Below are positions 1-8,732 of a DNA stretch of 64,000 nt, piece after piece. The notes beneath the pieces were generated by a model that did no database searches, had not been told where the DNA came from, and saw only the letters and a program-made list of their open reading frames with translations. The DNA comes from Agromyces ramosus (lineage in GTDB: Bacteria > Actinomycetota > Actinomycetes > Actinomycetales > Microbacteriaceae), in assembly GCF_030817175.1 (NCBI RefSeq), contig NZ_JAUSYY010000001.1:2604001-2668000 (forward strand). Reading direction: 5' to 3'. The translations under genes and the position numbers were made by a program. Every line of letters begins with the position of its first letter. The stretch's first letter is position 1.

Positions 1-196
1 GTTGGTCGGCCGCGCGGTGCGACGCGAGACCGCTGCCGGCTATACCACCCTGAGGTCTGGCACCCGTTCTGTTCCAGAGGTGGATCCGAGGTCCGGAAGG
101 GTCGTTCGTTCAGCCGGGGAGCCCGCGATCTCGGCGGCAGAACGCTCCGCACGTCTGCGTAGTATCCGAGGTCTCTGACGGCTGGCCGGCAGCGCA
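1..196. other. Gene-free left edge
   Basis: I see no coding frame with recognisable protein here. The ten bases ATCCGAGGTC occur at 84-93 and again at 164-173, exactly 80 bp apart; the meaning is unknown and chance is possible. Confidence 0.4.
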
Positions 197-1144
197 TCAG
201 TTACCTGTGGGCGCCCCGAAGTAGACGGTCTGCGAGTTCATGTAGAAGCGCACGCCCCACACGCCCCGGTCGCCATCCGCAGTCGGGATGTCGATGACGA
301 CGTTGCCGGTTTCGGATGCCTCGGGGTCGACGCCACCGAGTGTCTCGATGGTTCCCTCCATGTTGATCCAACGCTTCTCGACCACCTGGAGACCGGACGT
401 GACGTACTCGAACTTGAGCTGCACGGCGGGTGTCGCTCGCAGGGAGCCCATGTTGGTCACGGTGACCGGCACGGACGCGTACTGTTCGCCCGGCTCGAGG
501 TCGGAGTACGGGTACCCGGCCGCCACCTCGGCGGTCGCATCGAGGGTCGGAGACCCGAGGGTCACGTCCCATCCATAACCGAGGAAGTCGTCGGGAGCAC
601 TGCGAAAATGCACGGTCGAGCCGAACGGAGCTGGATTGTCGGGGCTCAGCCCCAGGCCGGCGTCGGCGGGCTCCGACGAGTCGGGCTCGAACACGACCGG
701 CTCCTCCTCGGTGATGAGGTACGACGCGCCGTCGTCTTCGACGGTGTCGACCCACCCGGTGAAGGCCACCGCATACAGGACCACCAGGAGTACCGACAGT
801 GCGAGCGATACGACCGAGACAGGCACACCGATGATTGCGGTGAGTTTGGGCTTGCCGCGCTGGAGCAGGCCGATGACACCCAGCACGACGCCGACGAGCG
901 CGGCCAGCGCTCCGAGCACGTTCAGGATCGGAATCAACGCGAGGACGAGCGCGACCCCACCGAGCGCAATCGACGCGATTCCCAGTCCATTCGTCCGGGA
1001 CGTGGGCCGGGAGGCCGGGGCTCCGGTCAGCGGAGGGTACGGAGGCGGCGGCGAGTTCAGCGTCGATCCGACCGGGGTCACCGGGGCGGGCGGAGTGGGC
1101 GGCGCCTCTGGCGGCGGGAACGACGTCGGGTTGGACACCCACAT
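197..1144 (-). CDS. Proline-rich membrane-anchored protein, DUF4190-like with extracytoplasmic beta domain
   Basis: A 315-residue protein of unknown function. Residues 5-45 are rich in Pro and Ala, as in cytosolic tails of actinobacterial DUF4190 proteins. They are followed by hydrophobic segments at about 52-92 and 102-128 that should span the membrane. The C-terminal 170 residues are acidic and polar, with a DUF4352-like pattern (a predicted Ig-like fold in which 'VPVTVTNMGS' is typical). The topology suggests an extracytoplasmic domain. The start is the ATG giving MWVSN; a GTG two codons later is also possible. There is no operon partner on this strand within 110 bp. Confidence 0.65.
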   Translation of the reverse strand: MWVSNPTSFPPPEAPPTPPAPVTPVGSTLNSPPPPYPPLTGAPASRPTSRTNGLGIASIALGGVALVLALIPILNVLGALAALVGVVLGVIGLLQRGKPKLTAIIGVPVSVVSLALSVLLVVLYAVAFTGWVDTVEDDGASYLITEEEPVVFEPDSSEPADAGLGLSPDNPAPFGSTVHFRSAPDDFLGYGWDVTLGSPTLDATAEVAAGYPYSDLEPGEQYASVPVTVTNMGSLRATPAVQLKFEYVTSGLQVVEKRWINMEGTIETLGGVDPEASETGNVVIDIPTADGDRGVWGVRFYMNSQTVYFGAPTGN

Positions 1145-1260
1145 ACTCTCTCAGATGACGTCACGGCGAAGTGCCCGCAGGGCCGGATGCCCCGGTGCAT
1201 CCGGAGCCGCGATTCCCTTCAACCCGCTTCATGGTTGCCGGGCCGTCGAACACGCCGGTG

Positions 1261-1647
1261 TCAGCCGTCGCTGACGCGCATCCCGGCCGAGCCGAGCACT
1301 CGCTCGACGGTGATCTCGAGTACGACCCGGTTCGGATTCGGGCGCGGCTGCCGGTAGCGGGCGGCGTAGAGCGCAACGGCGAGGGCGACCGACTCTTCAT
1401 CGGTGCGAACGCGGGCGGGGCCTTCAAAGCTGATCCAGCGCCGGCCGTCGACGGTGTTGACGGTGGCACGGCCGCTGCGCTCGGCGTTGACGAACTTCTG
1501 CGAGCCGCGGCTGCCGATCACGCGGACGATCCCGTCGAGGTAAGTGATGCCGACCGGCACCGAGTGGATGCGCCCACGGCCGTCGAGGGTCGAGAGCGTG
1601 GCAAGGTGGTACTCCGAGAGGAACTCTCGTGCGAGGTCGGTCAGCAC
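1261..1647 (-). CDS. PPOX-class F420-dependent oxidoreductase-like protein
   Basis: A 128-residue split-barrel flavin or deazaflavin-binding protein of the pyridoxamine-5'-phosphate-oxidase superfamily, Rv1155-like. The family signature 'FLSEYHLATLSTLDGRG' near the N-terminus and 'ISFEGPARV' in the middle support this, and its length is normal for the TIGR03618 type. I chose the GTG start (giving VLTDLAREFL) because GAAAGA lies just upstream and homologues begin there; the frame is open further upstream but overlaps another gene. It lies 34 bp downstream of a VOC gene on the same strand and is probably the last gene of the flavoprotein-VOC-PPOX operon. The substrate is unknown. Confidence 0.8.
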   Translation of the reverse strand: MLTDLAREFLSEYHLATLSTLDGRGRIHSVPVGITYLDGIVRVIGSRGSQKFVNAERSGRATVNTVDGRRWISFEGPARVRTDEESVALAVALYAARYRQPRPNPNRVVLEITVERVLGSAGMRVSDG

Positions 1648-1681
1648 ATCGCTTCTTTCGTGCAGGCGGGCAACCGTGAGC

Positions 1682-2089
1682 TCAGTCTGCGGGCGACTCG
1701 CGGGGCGGGTTATGCATGAACTCGATGCGGATGCCGTTGTCGTCTTCGAGGAAACACGCGTAGTAGCGCTCGTTGAACCGCGGGAAGGTCTTCGGATCGC
1801 GCACCGGCGTCCAGCCTGCGTCGACCGCGATCGCGTGCAGGCGATCGACCTCCGCGCGTGAATCGACGGCGAAGGCGAGGTGCTGCCAACCGACCCGGCC
1901 GTGCCGGTGCGGGCCGGTGCCAGCCTCTCGGGCGGGGAAGAGGATGAGCTCCTCTTCGCCCTTGTACCAGGACACTCCGTTGTCAGCATCTTGCCGCGTG
2001 CAGCCGAGCGCCTGCATGACCGGGTCGAACTGTGCGATCGAGCGAGGCAGGTCATCGACGGTGATACCCAGATGGTCGAAGAGAGACAT
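1682..2089 (-). CDS. VOC-family (glyoxalase/dioxygenase fold) protein
   Basis: A 135-residue vicinal-oxygen-chelate protein with two beta-alpha-beta-beta-beta units: 'FDHLGITVDDL' at the N-terminus and 'QHLAFAVDSRAEVDRL' in the middle. The possible metal ligands are the His of 'FDHLGITV', the His of 'WQHLAF' and the Glu in 'GIRIEFMHN' near the C-terminus. Members include glyoxalase I, extradiol dioxygenases and fosfomycin or bleomycin resistance proteins; this one cannot be assigned a substrate. It sits 29 bp after the flavoprotein gene and 34 bp before the PPOX gene, all on one strand, so co-transcription is likely. Confidence 0.8.
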   Translation of the reverse strand: MSLFDHLGITVDDLPRSIAQFDPVMQALGCTRQDADNGVSWYKGEEELILFPAREAGTGPHRHGRVGWQHLAFAVDSRAEVDRLHAIAVDAGWTPVRDPKTFPRFNERYYACFLEDDNGIRIEFMHNPPRESPAD

Positions 2090-2118
2090 CCGAACATCCT
2101 AGGAGCTACTCGACTGAG

Positions 2119-3861
2119 CTACTCGACGAGCTTGCCCGCCACCGATACGTCGCGCATGAGCGCGGCGATCTCGGCCGGGATGGGCAGGATCTCCTCGCGG
2201 GTCACGCCCGTTGAGGGCGACCAGACCAGGTTCACCTGCAGCGACTCGTCGAGCTCTGGGTAGTCGCTGCGGTTGTGGCATCCGCGGGTCTCGCGCCGTT
2301 CGAGCGCCGCCTCGAGGGTCGCGCGAGCCGCCAGCGCGGCCGACTTGAGATCGAAGGCGTGGGCCAGGTCGTGGTAGCCGGCGATGTCGGGGTGCACGCC
2401 GATGTCGGCGATGCGCGCCTCGATCGCGTCGAGCTCGGCGAGGCCGGCGAGGAGGCCGTCTTCGTCGCGCACCACGCCGGCGTGCTCGGTCATGGTGTCG
2501 CGGATCGCGCGCTGCAGGGCGCGCACGTTCTCGGCACCATCCGAAGCCAGCAACGACGCGATCTCGTCGCGCGCGGTCCGCACGGCGGCGGCCGACCGCG
2601 TCTGCGCCGCGAGCGAGGCCGAGTACGACGCCGCGGCCTGCCCCACGATGCGCCCGAAGACGAGCAGCTCGATGAGCGAGTTGCCGCCGAGGCGATTGGC
2701 GCCGTGGAGGCCAGAGGATGCCTCGCCGATGGCGTAGAGGCCCGGGACATCCGTGCCGTGGTCGTCGGGTCGCACCCACACGCCGCCCATCGAGTAGTGC
2801 GCGGTGGGCGCGATCTCGATCGGCGACTTCGTGATGTCCAGCATCTGCAGTTCGAGCATGGTCTGGTAGACGCGGGGGAGGCGCGTCATGATCGTCTCGC
2901 GGGGCAGGTGCGAGACATCCAGCCAGACACCGCCATTGGGGGTGCCGCGCCCCTCCTTGATCTCGGTGTAGCAGGCGAGGGCCACGCGGTCGCGCGTGGA
3001 GAGCTCGAGCCGCTCGGGGTCGTACTTGTGCATGAAGCGCTCGCCGAGGCCATTGGTGAGGATGCCGCCCTCACCGCGTGCCGCCTCGCTGATCAGGGTG
3101 CCGGCCGCGCTCTCGGGCTCGATGATGCCCGACGGGTGGAACTGCACGAGCTCGGGATCGCGCACCCGCCCGCCGGCCTCGACGGCGAGCCGCCACGAGT
3201 CGCCCGTGTTCTCGTCGCGGCGCGACGAGGTGCGCCGCCAGATGCGGTTGTGGCCGCCGGCGGCGAGGATGACCGCGTCGGCGTGGATGAGGTAGCGCGT
3301 GCCGTCTTCGAGGTCGAAGCCGTAGGCGCCGAACACCGCGCCGTCGTCGTTCACGAGGATGCGCGTGACGTACACCGTGTCGAGGATCGGCACGTTCAGC
3401 TGCGCCGCCCGGTTGATGAGCGTGCGCTGGATCTCGAGCCCGGTGTAGTCGCCCGCGAAGGCCGTGCGGCGATACGTGTGGGCGCCGAAGAAGCGCTGTG
3501 AGATGCGGCCGTCGTCTTCGCGGGCGAAGGGCATGCCATAGCGCTCGAGGTCTTCGATGCCGCGGGCCGCGCCCGAGGTGACGATCTCGACCGTGTGCGG
3601 GTTGGCGAGCAGGTAGCTCTCCTTCAGCGTGTCGGCGGCGTGCTGCTGCCAGCTGTCGTCGGGATCCATGGTCGACAGCGCGGCGTTGATGCCCCCGGCG
3701 GCGAGGGAGGTGTGGGCGTCGGACTTCGGGCGCTTGCCGAGGGCGAGCACGTCGACACCCGCCTCGGCGAGCTCGATGGCGGCGCGCAGTCCTGATCCGC
3801 CGGTGCCGATGACGAGAACGGTGGTGGAGATCTGGCGTTCGGAGGTGCTCAAGGTGCTCAT
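2119..3861 (-). CDS. Orphan SdhA/FrdA-type FAD-dependent oxidoreductase
   Basis: A 580-residue flavoprotein of the succinate dehydrogenase/fumarate reductase/L-aspartate oxidase family. Visible are the N-terminal dinucleotide fold 'VIGTGGSGLRAAIE', 'AHTSLAAGGINAAL' (His50 aligns with the histidine that covalently holds FAD in SdhA), the active-site stretch 'PTAHYSMGGV' and 'SSGLHGANRLGGNSLIELLVFGR', which is closer to SdhA than to NadB. There is no iron-sulfur or membrane-anchor gene nearby and no nadA/nadC, so it is either soluble or works with unlinked partners. It heads the operon with VOC and PPOX genes and is divergent from a LysR regulator 76 bp away, its likely controller (inference). 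The fumarate/succinate-like substrate is not proven. Confidence 0.8.
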   Translation of the reverse strand: MSTLSTSERQISTTVLVIGTGGSGLRAAIELAEAGVDVLALGKRPKSDAHTSLAAGGINAALSTMDPDDSWQQHAADTLKESYLLANPHTVEIVTSGAARGIEDLERYGMPFAREDDGRISQRFFGAHTYRRTAFAGDYTGLEIQRTLINRAAQLNVPILDTVYVTRILVNDDGAVFGAYGFDLEDGTRYLIHADAVILAAGGHNRIWRRTSSRRDENTGDSWRLAVEAGGRVRDPELVQFHPSGIIEPESAAGTLISEAARGEGGILTNGLGERFMHKYDPERLELSTRDRVALACYTEIKEGRGTPNGGVWLDVSHLPRETIMTRLPRVYQTMLELQMLDITKSPIEIAPTAHYSMGGVWVRPDDHGTDVPGLYAIGEASSGLHGANRLGGNSLIELLVFGRIVGQAAASYSASLAAQTRSAAAVRTARDEIASLLASDGAENVRALQRAIRDTMTEHAGVVRDEDGLLAGLAELDAIEARIADIGVHPDIAGYHDLAHAFDLKSAALAARATLEAALERRETRGCHNRSDYPELDESLQVNLVWSPSTGVTREEILPIPAEIAALMRDVSVAGKLVE

Positions 3862-3937
3862 GCTTCAACGCTAGGCAGCCGCATCCGATTACTCCAATGC
3901 ATATATTTCGTCGTAACGATGCGCGTAGGCTATCGAT

Positions 3938-4873
3938 ATGAACCTCGAGCAACTGCGGAGCTTCGTCGAGGTGGCCCGGTTCGGCAACTTCACTCGGGCC
4001 GCCGAAGAGCTCTACCTCGCGCAACCCTCGCTGAGCCGCCAGATCGCCGCGCTCGAGCACGACCTCGGCGCCGAGCTGTTACACCGAGCCCGCGGCGGCA
4101 GCACGCTGACGGTCGCGGGCGAATCACTGCTGCCGCTCGCGCGCCGCATGCTCGCCGATGCAGAGTCGGTGCGACGCGAACTCGCCGAGCTCGCCGGCCT
4201 CGAGCGAGGCCGCGTGCGGCTCGGCGCCACCCCAACCCTGTGCATCAGCCTCGTCGCCGAGGTGCTCAGCGCGTTCCACGCGGAGCATCCGGCCATCGAA
4301 CTGCACCTCTCGGAGCAGGGCTCCCGTCGGCTGCTCGACGAGCTCGCGAGCGGCGAGCTCGATCTCGCCCTGATCACCACGTCGGATGCGACCTCCGCTG
4401 ACCGATTCACCGTGACCCCGCTGCTCGTCGAAGAGCTCGTGGTGGTCTCGTCGGCCGCCGCACCGCCGGTCACCACCGGCGAGAGCATCGGGCTCGCGGA
4501 TGTCGCGGGGCTGCCGCAGATCGTCTTCAGCTCGAGCTACGACCTGCGCAGCACGACTGATGCTGCGTTCGATGCCGCCGGGCTCACGCCCGAGGTCGTG
4601 CTCGAGGGCGCCGAGATGGATGCGGTCCTGCGGTTCGTGGAGCGCGGGCTCGGCGTCGCGATCGTGCCCGCGATGGTGCTCATCGACCGCCCCGGGCTGC
4701 GATCGGTGCGGCTCGAAGGGCCGACGCTCGACCGGACGATCAGCGTCGCCAGCCCTGCGGATGTCGCGCCGACCGCAGCGGTCGAGGTCATGCAGCGCAC
4801 CATCACGGCGAGCGCCACGGCGTTCGCGGCCAGGGCCGGGGAGACCATGCGGCTCGCTGAAGCGAGCGCATGA
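3938..4873 (+). CDS. LysR-family transcriptional regulator
   Basis: A 311-residue LysR-type regulator. The N-terminal winged helix-turn-helix ('FGNFTRAAEELYLAQPSLSR', residues 15-34) is textbook for the family, and residues 90-290 form the periplasmic-binding-protein-like effector domain. It is divergent from the flavoprotein operon, the usual arrangement for a regulator and its target. The start ATG lies 6 nt after TAGGCT (3926-3931), suggesting a leaderless mRNA. A weak LysR-type box (T-N11-A, with TCGT/ACGA arms) spans 3907-3919. The effector is unknown, but may be a substrate of the divergent flavoprotein. Confidence 0.9.
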   Translation: MNLEQLRSFVEVARFGNFTRAAEELYLAQPSLSRQIAALEHDLGAELLHRARGGSTLTVAGESLLPLARRMLADAESVRRELAELAGLERGRVRLGATPTLCISLVAEVLSAFHAEHPAIELHLSEQGSRRLLDELASGELDLALITTSDATSADRFTVTPLLVEELVVVSSAAAPPVTTGESIGLADVAGLPQIVFSSSYDLRSTTDAAFDAAGLTPEVVLEGAEMDAVLRFVERGLGVAIVPAMVLIDRPGLRSVRLEGPTLDRTISVASPADVAPTAAVEVMQRTITASATAFAARAGETMRLAEASA

Positions 4874-4896
4874 CGCGCCGACGAGCCGTCGCGACG

Positions 4897-6570
4897 CTAC
4901 GCCGCCGAGCAGTGATGCGTCCCCGCCGGCGGCGCCTCGGGCAGCGCTGCGGCATCGGCCGCGTCGTGCATGACCTCGCCCCCCACGATCGTGAGGTCGG
5001 CGCGCTCGCCGAGCAGTTGCCCGGGATCGGCCTCGAGTTCGTAGAGATTCGACGACCAGGTCACGAGGTCGGCGCGAGCTCCGACACGCAGCCGGCCGAG
5101 CGAGTCTTCGGCGTGCCACGCCCAGGCGCCCTCGACGGTGTAGCCGCGAATGGCCTGGTCGAGCGACATCCGCTCGGCCGACGTCCATGACGACCGGCCT
5201 TCGAGGCCGGCTCGGGTGATCGCCGAGTAGAAGCCGACCAGCGGGTCCATCTCGCCGACCTGCCAGTCGCTCGAGAGCGCCACGTGCGCACCCGACTCGG
5301 CGAGCGACCGGAACCGCCAGGCGCGGCTCCAGCGCTGCTCGCCGACGTTGTTCATCCAGGTGCCGCCGACGAGGTCGGGCGAGCAGTGCCGCGGCTGCAT
5401 GGCGGCGGTCACGCCGAGGGCGGCGAAGCGCGGCAGGTCGTCGGGGTGCAGGCATTCGACGTGCACGATGCCGTGGCGACGGTCGCGGGTGCCGTTGGTG
5501 CGTGCAGCGTGCTCGATGGCGTCGAGGGCGATGCGGATGCCGCCGTCGCCCGTGGCGTGCGTGTGGGTCTGGAAGCCGAGCCGGTCGAGCTCGGTCACGA
5601 TGCGGGTGAGCTCGCCGAGCGGCGCGCTCGGGTGGCCGCGATGACCCGGACGATCGGCGTAGTCGTCGAGCATCCATGCCGTGTGCGGCTCGATCACGTC
5701 GTCGGCGTAGAGCTTGACCGGCCCGAACCGCAGCCGCTCGTCGCTGGGAGCCGAGTCGACGGCCTCGCGCAGCTCGGCGCGGAACGCGCCATCCGCATCC
5801 ATGGGGTGGAAGAGCGCGGCGATGACCCGGCTCGAGAGCTCACCCTCATCGCGCGCTCGCAGCAGCAGGCTCATCTCGGCGAGCGGCACCTGCGGCTCGA
5901 CGACGGTGGTGATGCCGGTCGCGCGAGCCAGACGCAAGCTCGTGAGCAGCTTTCGGTAGCGGCGCTCGGGGGAGTACATCGGAATGTCGCGCTGCAGCGC
6001 CGCGAGGCCCGCGGTCGTCATCGCGCTCGTGTAGAAGTCGGTCACCCAGCCGGTCGGCTCACCGGTCGCGGGATCGATCTCGGGGTTGCCCCACGCGATG
6101 CTGTCGGCACGACGGATGCCGAGTACACGAAGCGCCACCTCGTTCAGCCACACCGAGTGCTGGTCGTACGTGGTGACGAAGACGGGCCGATCGGTCACGC
6201 CGGCGAGGTCCTCGGCGCGCGGCCGTCGGCCGTCGACGATCGAGTACACGGCGTTCTCAGCGCAGACCCAGTCGAGGTCGGGGCGGGCGTCCGCGAGCGC
6301 GCGGATGCGGCGGCGCACCTCGTCGAGCGACTCGGCGCCCTCGAGTGAGACGGCGTCGGCATCGAATCCCAGCAGGAGGTGGTTGTGGCTGTCGATGATG
6401 CCCGGCGTGACCAGCCGCCCCTCGAGCTCGACGGTCTGGCGTGCGGTCGGGGCATCCGCTGCACTGCCGACGTAGCTGATGCGGCCGGCGGTGGTGCCGA
6501 TGGCCTCGGCCGTGGGCTGAGCGTCGTCGAAGGTGCGGACGAGGCCGCCGGTGAGAAGCAGGTCGATCAC
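4897..6570 (-). CDS. Amidohydrolase family protein (YtcJ-like, Amidohydro_3)
   Basis: A 557-residue metal-dependent hydrolase of the amidohydrolase-3 type. The metal-binding 'HNH' follows 'VTPGIIDS' (His62, His64). 'QTHTHATGDGGI' and 'ALSSDWQVGEMDP' supply later His and Asp ligands, and the C-terminus carries the composite beta-sandwich ending ('GARADLVTW'). The start is a GTG that shares a GTGA overlap with the stop of the upstream permease gene, indicating translational coupling. The pair probably imports and hydrolyses a nitrogenous compound such as a cyclic amide, N-acyl amine or carbamate. The exact substrate is not visible. It is convergent with the LysR gene, 23 bp away. Confidence 0.85.
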   Translation of the reverse strand: MIDLLLTGGLVRTFDDAQPTAEAIGTTAGRISYVGSAADAPTARQTVELEGRLVTPGIIDSHNHLLLGFDADAVSLEGAESLDEVRRRIRALADARPDLDWVCAENAVYSIVDGRRPRAEDLAGVTDRPVFVTTYDQHSVWLNEVALRVLGIRRADSIAWGNPEIDPATGEPTGWVTDFYTSAMTTAGLAALQRDIPMYSPERRYRKLLTSLRLARATGITTVVEPQVPLAEMSLLLRARDEGELSSRVIAALFHPMDADGAFRAELREAVDSAPSDERLRFGPVKLYADDVIEPHTAWMLDDYADRPGHRGHPSAPLGELTRIVTELDRLGFQTHTHATGDGGIRIALDAIEHAARTNGTRDRRHGIVHVECLHPDDLPRFAALGVTAAMQPRHCSPDLVGGTWMNNVGEQRWSRAWRFRSLAESGAHVALSSDWQVGEMDPLVGFYSAITRAGLEGRSSWTSAERMSLDQAIRGYTVEGAWAWHAEDSLGRLRVGARADLVTWSSNLYELEADPGQLLGERADLTIVGGEVMHDAADAAALPEAPPAGTHHCSAA

Positions 6571-8030
6571 GCGTGGCGCTCCCCGCCGAGCCCGGCCTCG
6601 GCTTCTTCTTCGGCATCGAGGAGCACGAGGTGCGTACCCGAGCGCGGACGCAGGTAGGCGACGTAGTAGAGGAACCCGGCCGCGACGATGCCGACCGAGA
6701 TGGCGAGGCTCAGCCACTGCGCCGGGTCGAGCAGCGCGCTGAGGATGATGCCCAGGATGACCAGCATCGCGACGATCGGCGGCAGCGGGAACAGCGGCAT
6801 GCGGTAGGCGCCGGCGACGGCCTTGCGGCGGTGGTTGACGAGGGCCGCCAGGGCGATGAACAGGTAGCTGAAGGCGACCGTCGAGCCGGTGGCGGTGAGC
6901 AGCACGTCCATGGGGATGAAGCAGGCGGCGAGGGCGATGATCCCCATCGTCGCGGTCGCCACGATCGGCACGCGCGAGCCCGAGGTCACGCGGCTCAGCG
7001 GGCGCGACAGGGCGGCGGGGAGCGCGTTGTCGCGGGCCGCCGTGTAGAGCAGACGGCCGGCCTGCAGCGCGATGGCGATGATGGCGTTGATGATCGCGAG
7101 CGCGATCGCGAGCAGCACGACGAGGCTCACCACGTCGCCCGACTGCTCGGCGAGGAACGACTCGACCGGCAGCTCCGCGCCGAAGAGGCCCGGCAGGCTC
7201 GAAGCGCCGAGGAGGATCGCGGTGAGTGGCACGACCTCGGCGACGACGGTGATGACGCAGCTGAGGATCACGGCCTTGGCGATGGAGCGGCTCGCGTTCT
7301 TCGTCTCCTCCGAGAAGTAGACGGCTCCGCCGTAGCCGTTGTAGGCGAAGATGCCCTGCGTGACGGCGAGGAGCAGGCCGCCGAGGGCGAGGGGTGCCAT
7401 CTCGTTCGTCGACGGGTCGAGGAACTCGGGGCTCAGCAGCGTGAGCGGCGAGCGCTCGATGCTGATGAAACCGAGCACCGCGAGCAGCGCGAGCGCGGCG
7501 AACTCGATGAAGAGGAACACGCCCGTGAGCCAGGCGTTGGCGCGGATGTTGAAGCATGCCGTCACCGTCGCCAGTGCGACGACGATGAGGCCGGTGCCGA
7601 GCGGCGAGAGCCCGGCGATCGCGACGCCGAGGTAGTCGGCGACGCCGAGCCCGAAGACGGCGAGGATGAGCGGCAGCGAGACGAGGCTGATGAAGAACGT
7701 GGCCACGCCGAAGGCCGGGCCGAGTGCCCGGGTCACGAGGGAGTAGTCGCCGCCCGACACGGGGTAGGCGCTCGCGAGCTCGGCGTAGCAGAACGCGATG
7801 AGGATGCTCACGACCCCGGCGATCACGAACGCCCAGAACACGCCGGTTCCATAGGTGGTGAGGGCGGCGCCGCCGAGGATGAAGACGCTTGAGGCGGGCG
7901 AGATCGACGAGAGGGTGATGAGCACGTTGCCGCCGACCCCGAGGCGGCGGGCGAGGCGTGGCTGCTCGGCGCGTTGCAGTTCGGCGGGGGTGGGCGGAGC
8001 CTGCTCGGTGGCTGCTGCGTTGGAGTCCAT
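6567..8030 (-). CDS. APC-superfamily amino acid/amine permease
   Basis: A 487-residue integral membrane transporter with about 12 hydrophobic helices. The first-helix signature ('SISPASSVFILGGAALTTYG') and 'AFCYAELASAYPVSGGDYSLV' are typical of the amino acid-polyamine-organocation superfamily. Length is normal. I chose the ATG at 8030 because GGAAGA precedes it; the frame continues open upstream into the promoter. It is the first gene of the operon with the amidohydrolase and is divergent from a TetR gene whose palindromic operator lies 36 bp upstream of this start. Import of the amidohydrolase substrate is the simplest role (inference). Confidence 0.85.
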   Translation of the reverse strand: MDSNAAATEQAPPTPAELQRAEQPRLARRLGVGGNVLITLSSISPASSVFILGGAALTTYGTGVFWAFVIAGVVSILIAFCYAELASAYPVSGGDYSLVTRALGPAFGVATFFISLVSLPLILAVFGLGVADYLGVAIAGLSPLGTGLIVVALATVTACFNIRANAWLTGVFLFIEFAALALLAVLGFISIERSPLTLLSPEFLDPSTNEMAPLALGGLLLAVTQGIFAYNGYGGAVYFSEETKNASRSIAKAVILSCVITVVAEVVPLTAILLGASSLPGLFGAELPVESFLAEQSGDVVSLVVLLAIALAIINAIIAIALQAGRLLYTAARDNALPAALSRPLSRVTSGSRVPIVATATMGIIALAACFIPMDVLLTATGSTVAFSYLFIALAALVNHRRKAVAGAYRMPLFPLPPIVAMLVILGIILSALLDPAQWLSLAISVGIVAAGFLYYVAYLRPRSGTHLVLLDAEEEAEAGLGGERHA

Positions 8031-8065
8031 CGGTCTTCCGTTCTCGATTTCGTCTCGGGTTCGAG

Positions 8066-8091
8066 ATTCTTTGACATCGGCGTCAATGAAT
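8066..8091. promoter_or_regulatory. Putative TetR operator 1
   Basis: A near-perfect 26-bp inverted repeat with arms ATTC-t-TTGAC and GTCAA-t-GAAT around ATCGGC; only one arm pair mismatches. It sits midway between the divergent APC permease and TetR genes and shares 18 of 26 positions with the second copy at 8106-8131. The TTGAC...GTCAA core is a classic TetR-type operator layout. Confidence 0.7.
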
Positions 8092-8105
8092 GAAGCGATG
8101 CTGAC

Positions 8106-8131
8106 ATTCTTTTGCGCTAGTGTCAAGGAAT
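8106..8131. promoter_or_regulatory. Putative TetR operator 2 overlapping leaderless start
   Basis: Second copy of the operator, exactly 40 bp from the first. It keeps ATTCTTT on the left and GTCAA-g-GAAT on the right, with a less symmetrical centre. It contains the likely -10 element TAGTGT (8118-8123) and reaches into the ATG of the TetR gene (8130), so binding here would block its own transcription directly. Confidence 0.65.
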
Positions 8132-8732
8132 GGCGCGACCGAAGAAGCAGGAGGCCAGACGGGCCGACCTCGTCGAGGCCGCGCTCGCCGCCGTCTCGGA
8201 GCACGGGTTGCGTTCGCTGTCGCTCGCGGATGTCGCCGCGCAGGCCGGTCTCACGCGCGGCGCCATCCTCTACTACTACGACGACCTCGACGCACTGCTG
8301 CGAGAAGCGCATCGCGCCGGCCTCGAGCGCTTCTGCGACCGGCGCGACGCCGTGGTCGCGACGCTTGCGGAGCCGCAGAACCAGTTGGCCGCCGCCATTC
8401 GCGAGGGCTTGCCGAGCGGGCCGGATGACGCGCTCATGCGCCTGCTCTACGAGTTCGACGTGCTCGCGGGAACGTCGAGACTGCACGACGAACTTGTCGA
8501 GCGGATGTACCAGCGCCAGCTCGCGACCTACGCCGGCGTGATCTCACGCGGGATCGAGGCGGGCGTCTTCGCGCCGCCCATGCCGGTCGAGCAGCTCGCC
8601 ATGAACCTCGTGGCGCTCGAAGATGCCTACGGGTTGCATATCGTCGCCGGCAACAGCCTGGTGACGGTCGCGCTCGCCGAGGCCGCGATGCGGGCGGTCG
8701 CCGACAACCTGGGGTGCCCGACGACGGTGTGA
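8130..8732 (+). CDS. TetR/AcrR-family transcriptional regulator
   Basis: A 200-residue repressor. The N-terminal helix-turn-helix is clear ('SLADVAAQAGLTRGAILYYY', residues 30-49, with YYY in place of the usual YxHF), and the rest is a helical ligand-binding and dimer domain. It is divergent from the permease-amidohydrolase operon. Two matched inverted repeats lie in the 99-bp gap, one covering its own -10 element and start codon. This strongly suggests autorepression and control of the transporter and hydrolase (inference). The mRNA is probably leaderless, with TAGTGT 6 nt before the ATG. Confidence 0.9.
   Translation: MARPKKQEARRADLVEAALAAVSEHGLRSLSLADVAAQAGLTRGAILYYYDDLDALLREAHRAGLERFCDRRDAVVATLAEPQNQLAAAIREGLPSGPDDALMRLLYEFDVLAGTSRLHDELVERMYQRQLATYAGVISRGIEAGVFAPPMPVEQLAMNLVALEDAYGLHIVAGNSLVTVALAEAAMRAVADNLGCPTTV

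Noticed and set aside
84-173. Direct repeat ATCCGAGGTC, 80 bp apart, as an attachment or origin element
   Set aside because: Two 10-bp copies only, with no integrase, tRNA or replication gene nearby.
3071-4060. Minus-strand frame covering the start of the LysR gene
   Set aside because: It is a shadow that reads through the flavoprotein in the wrong frame; the LysR motifs on the plus strand are unambiguous.
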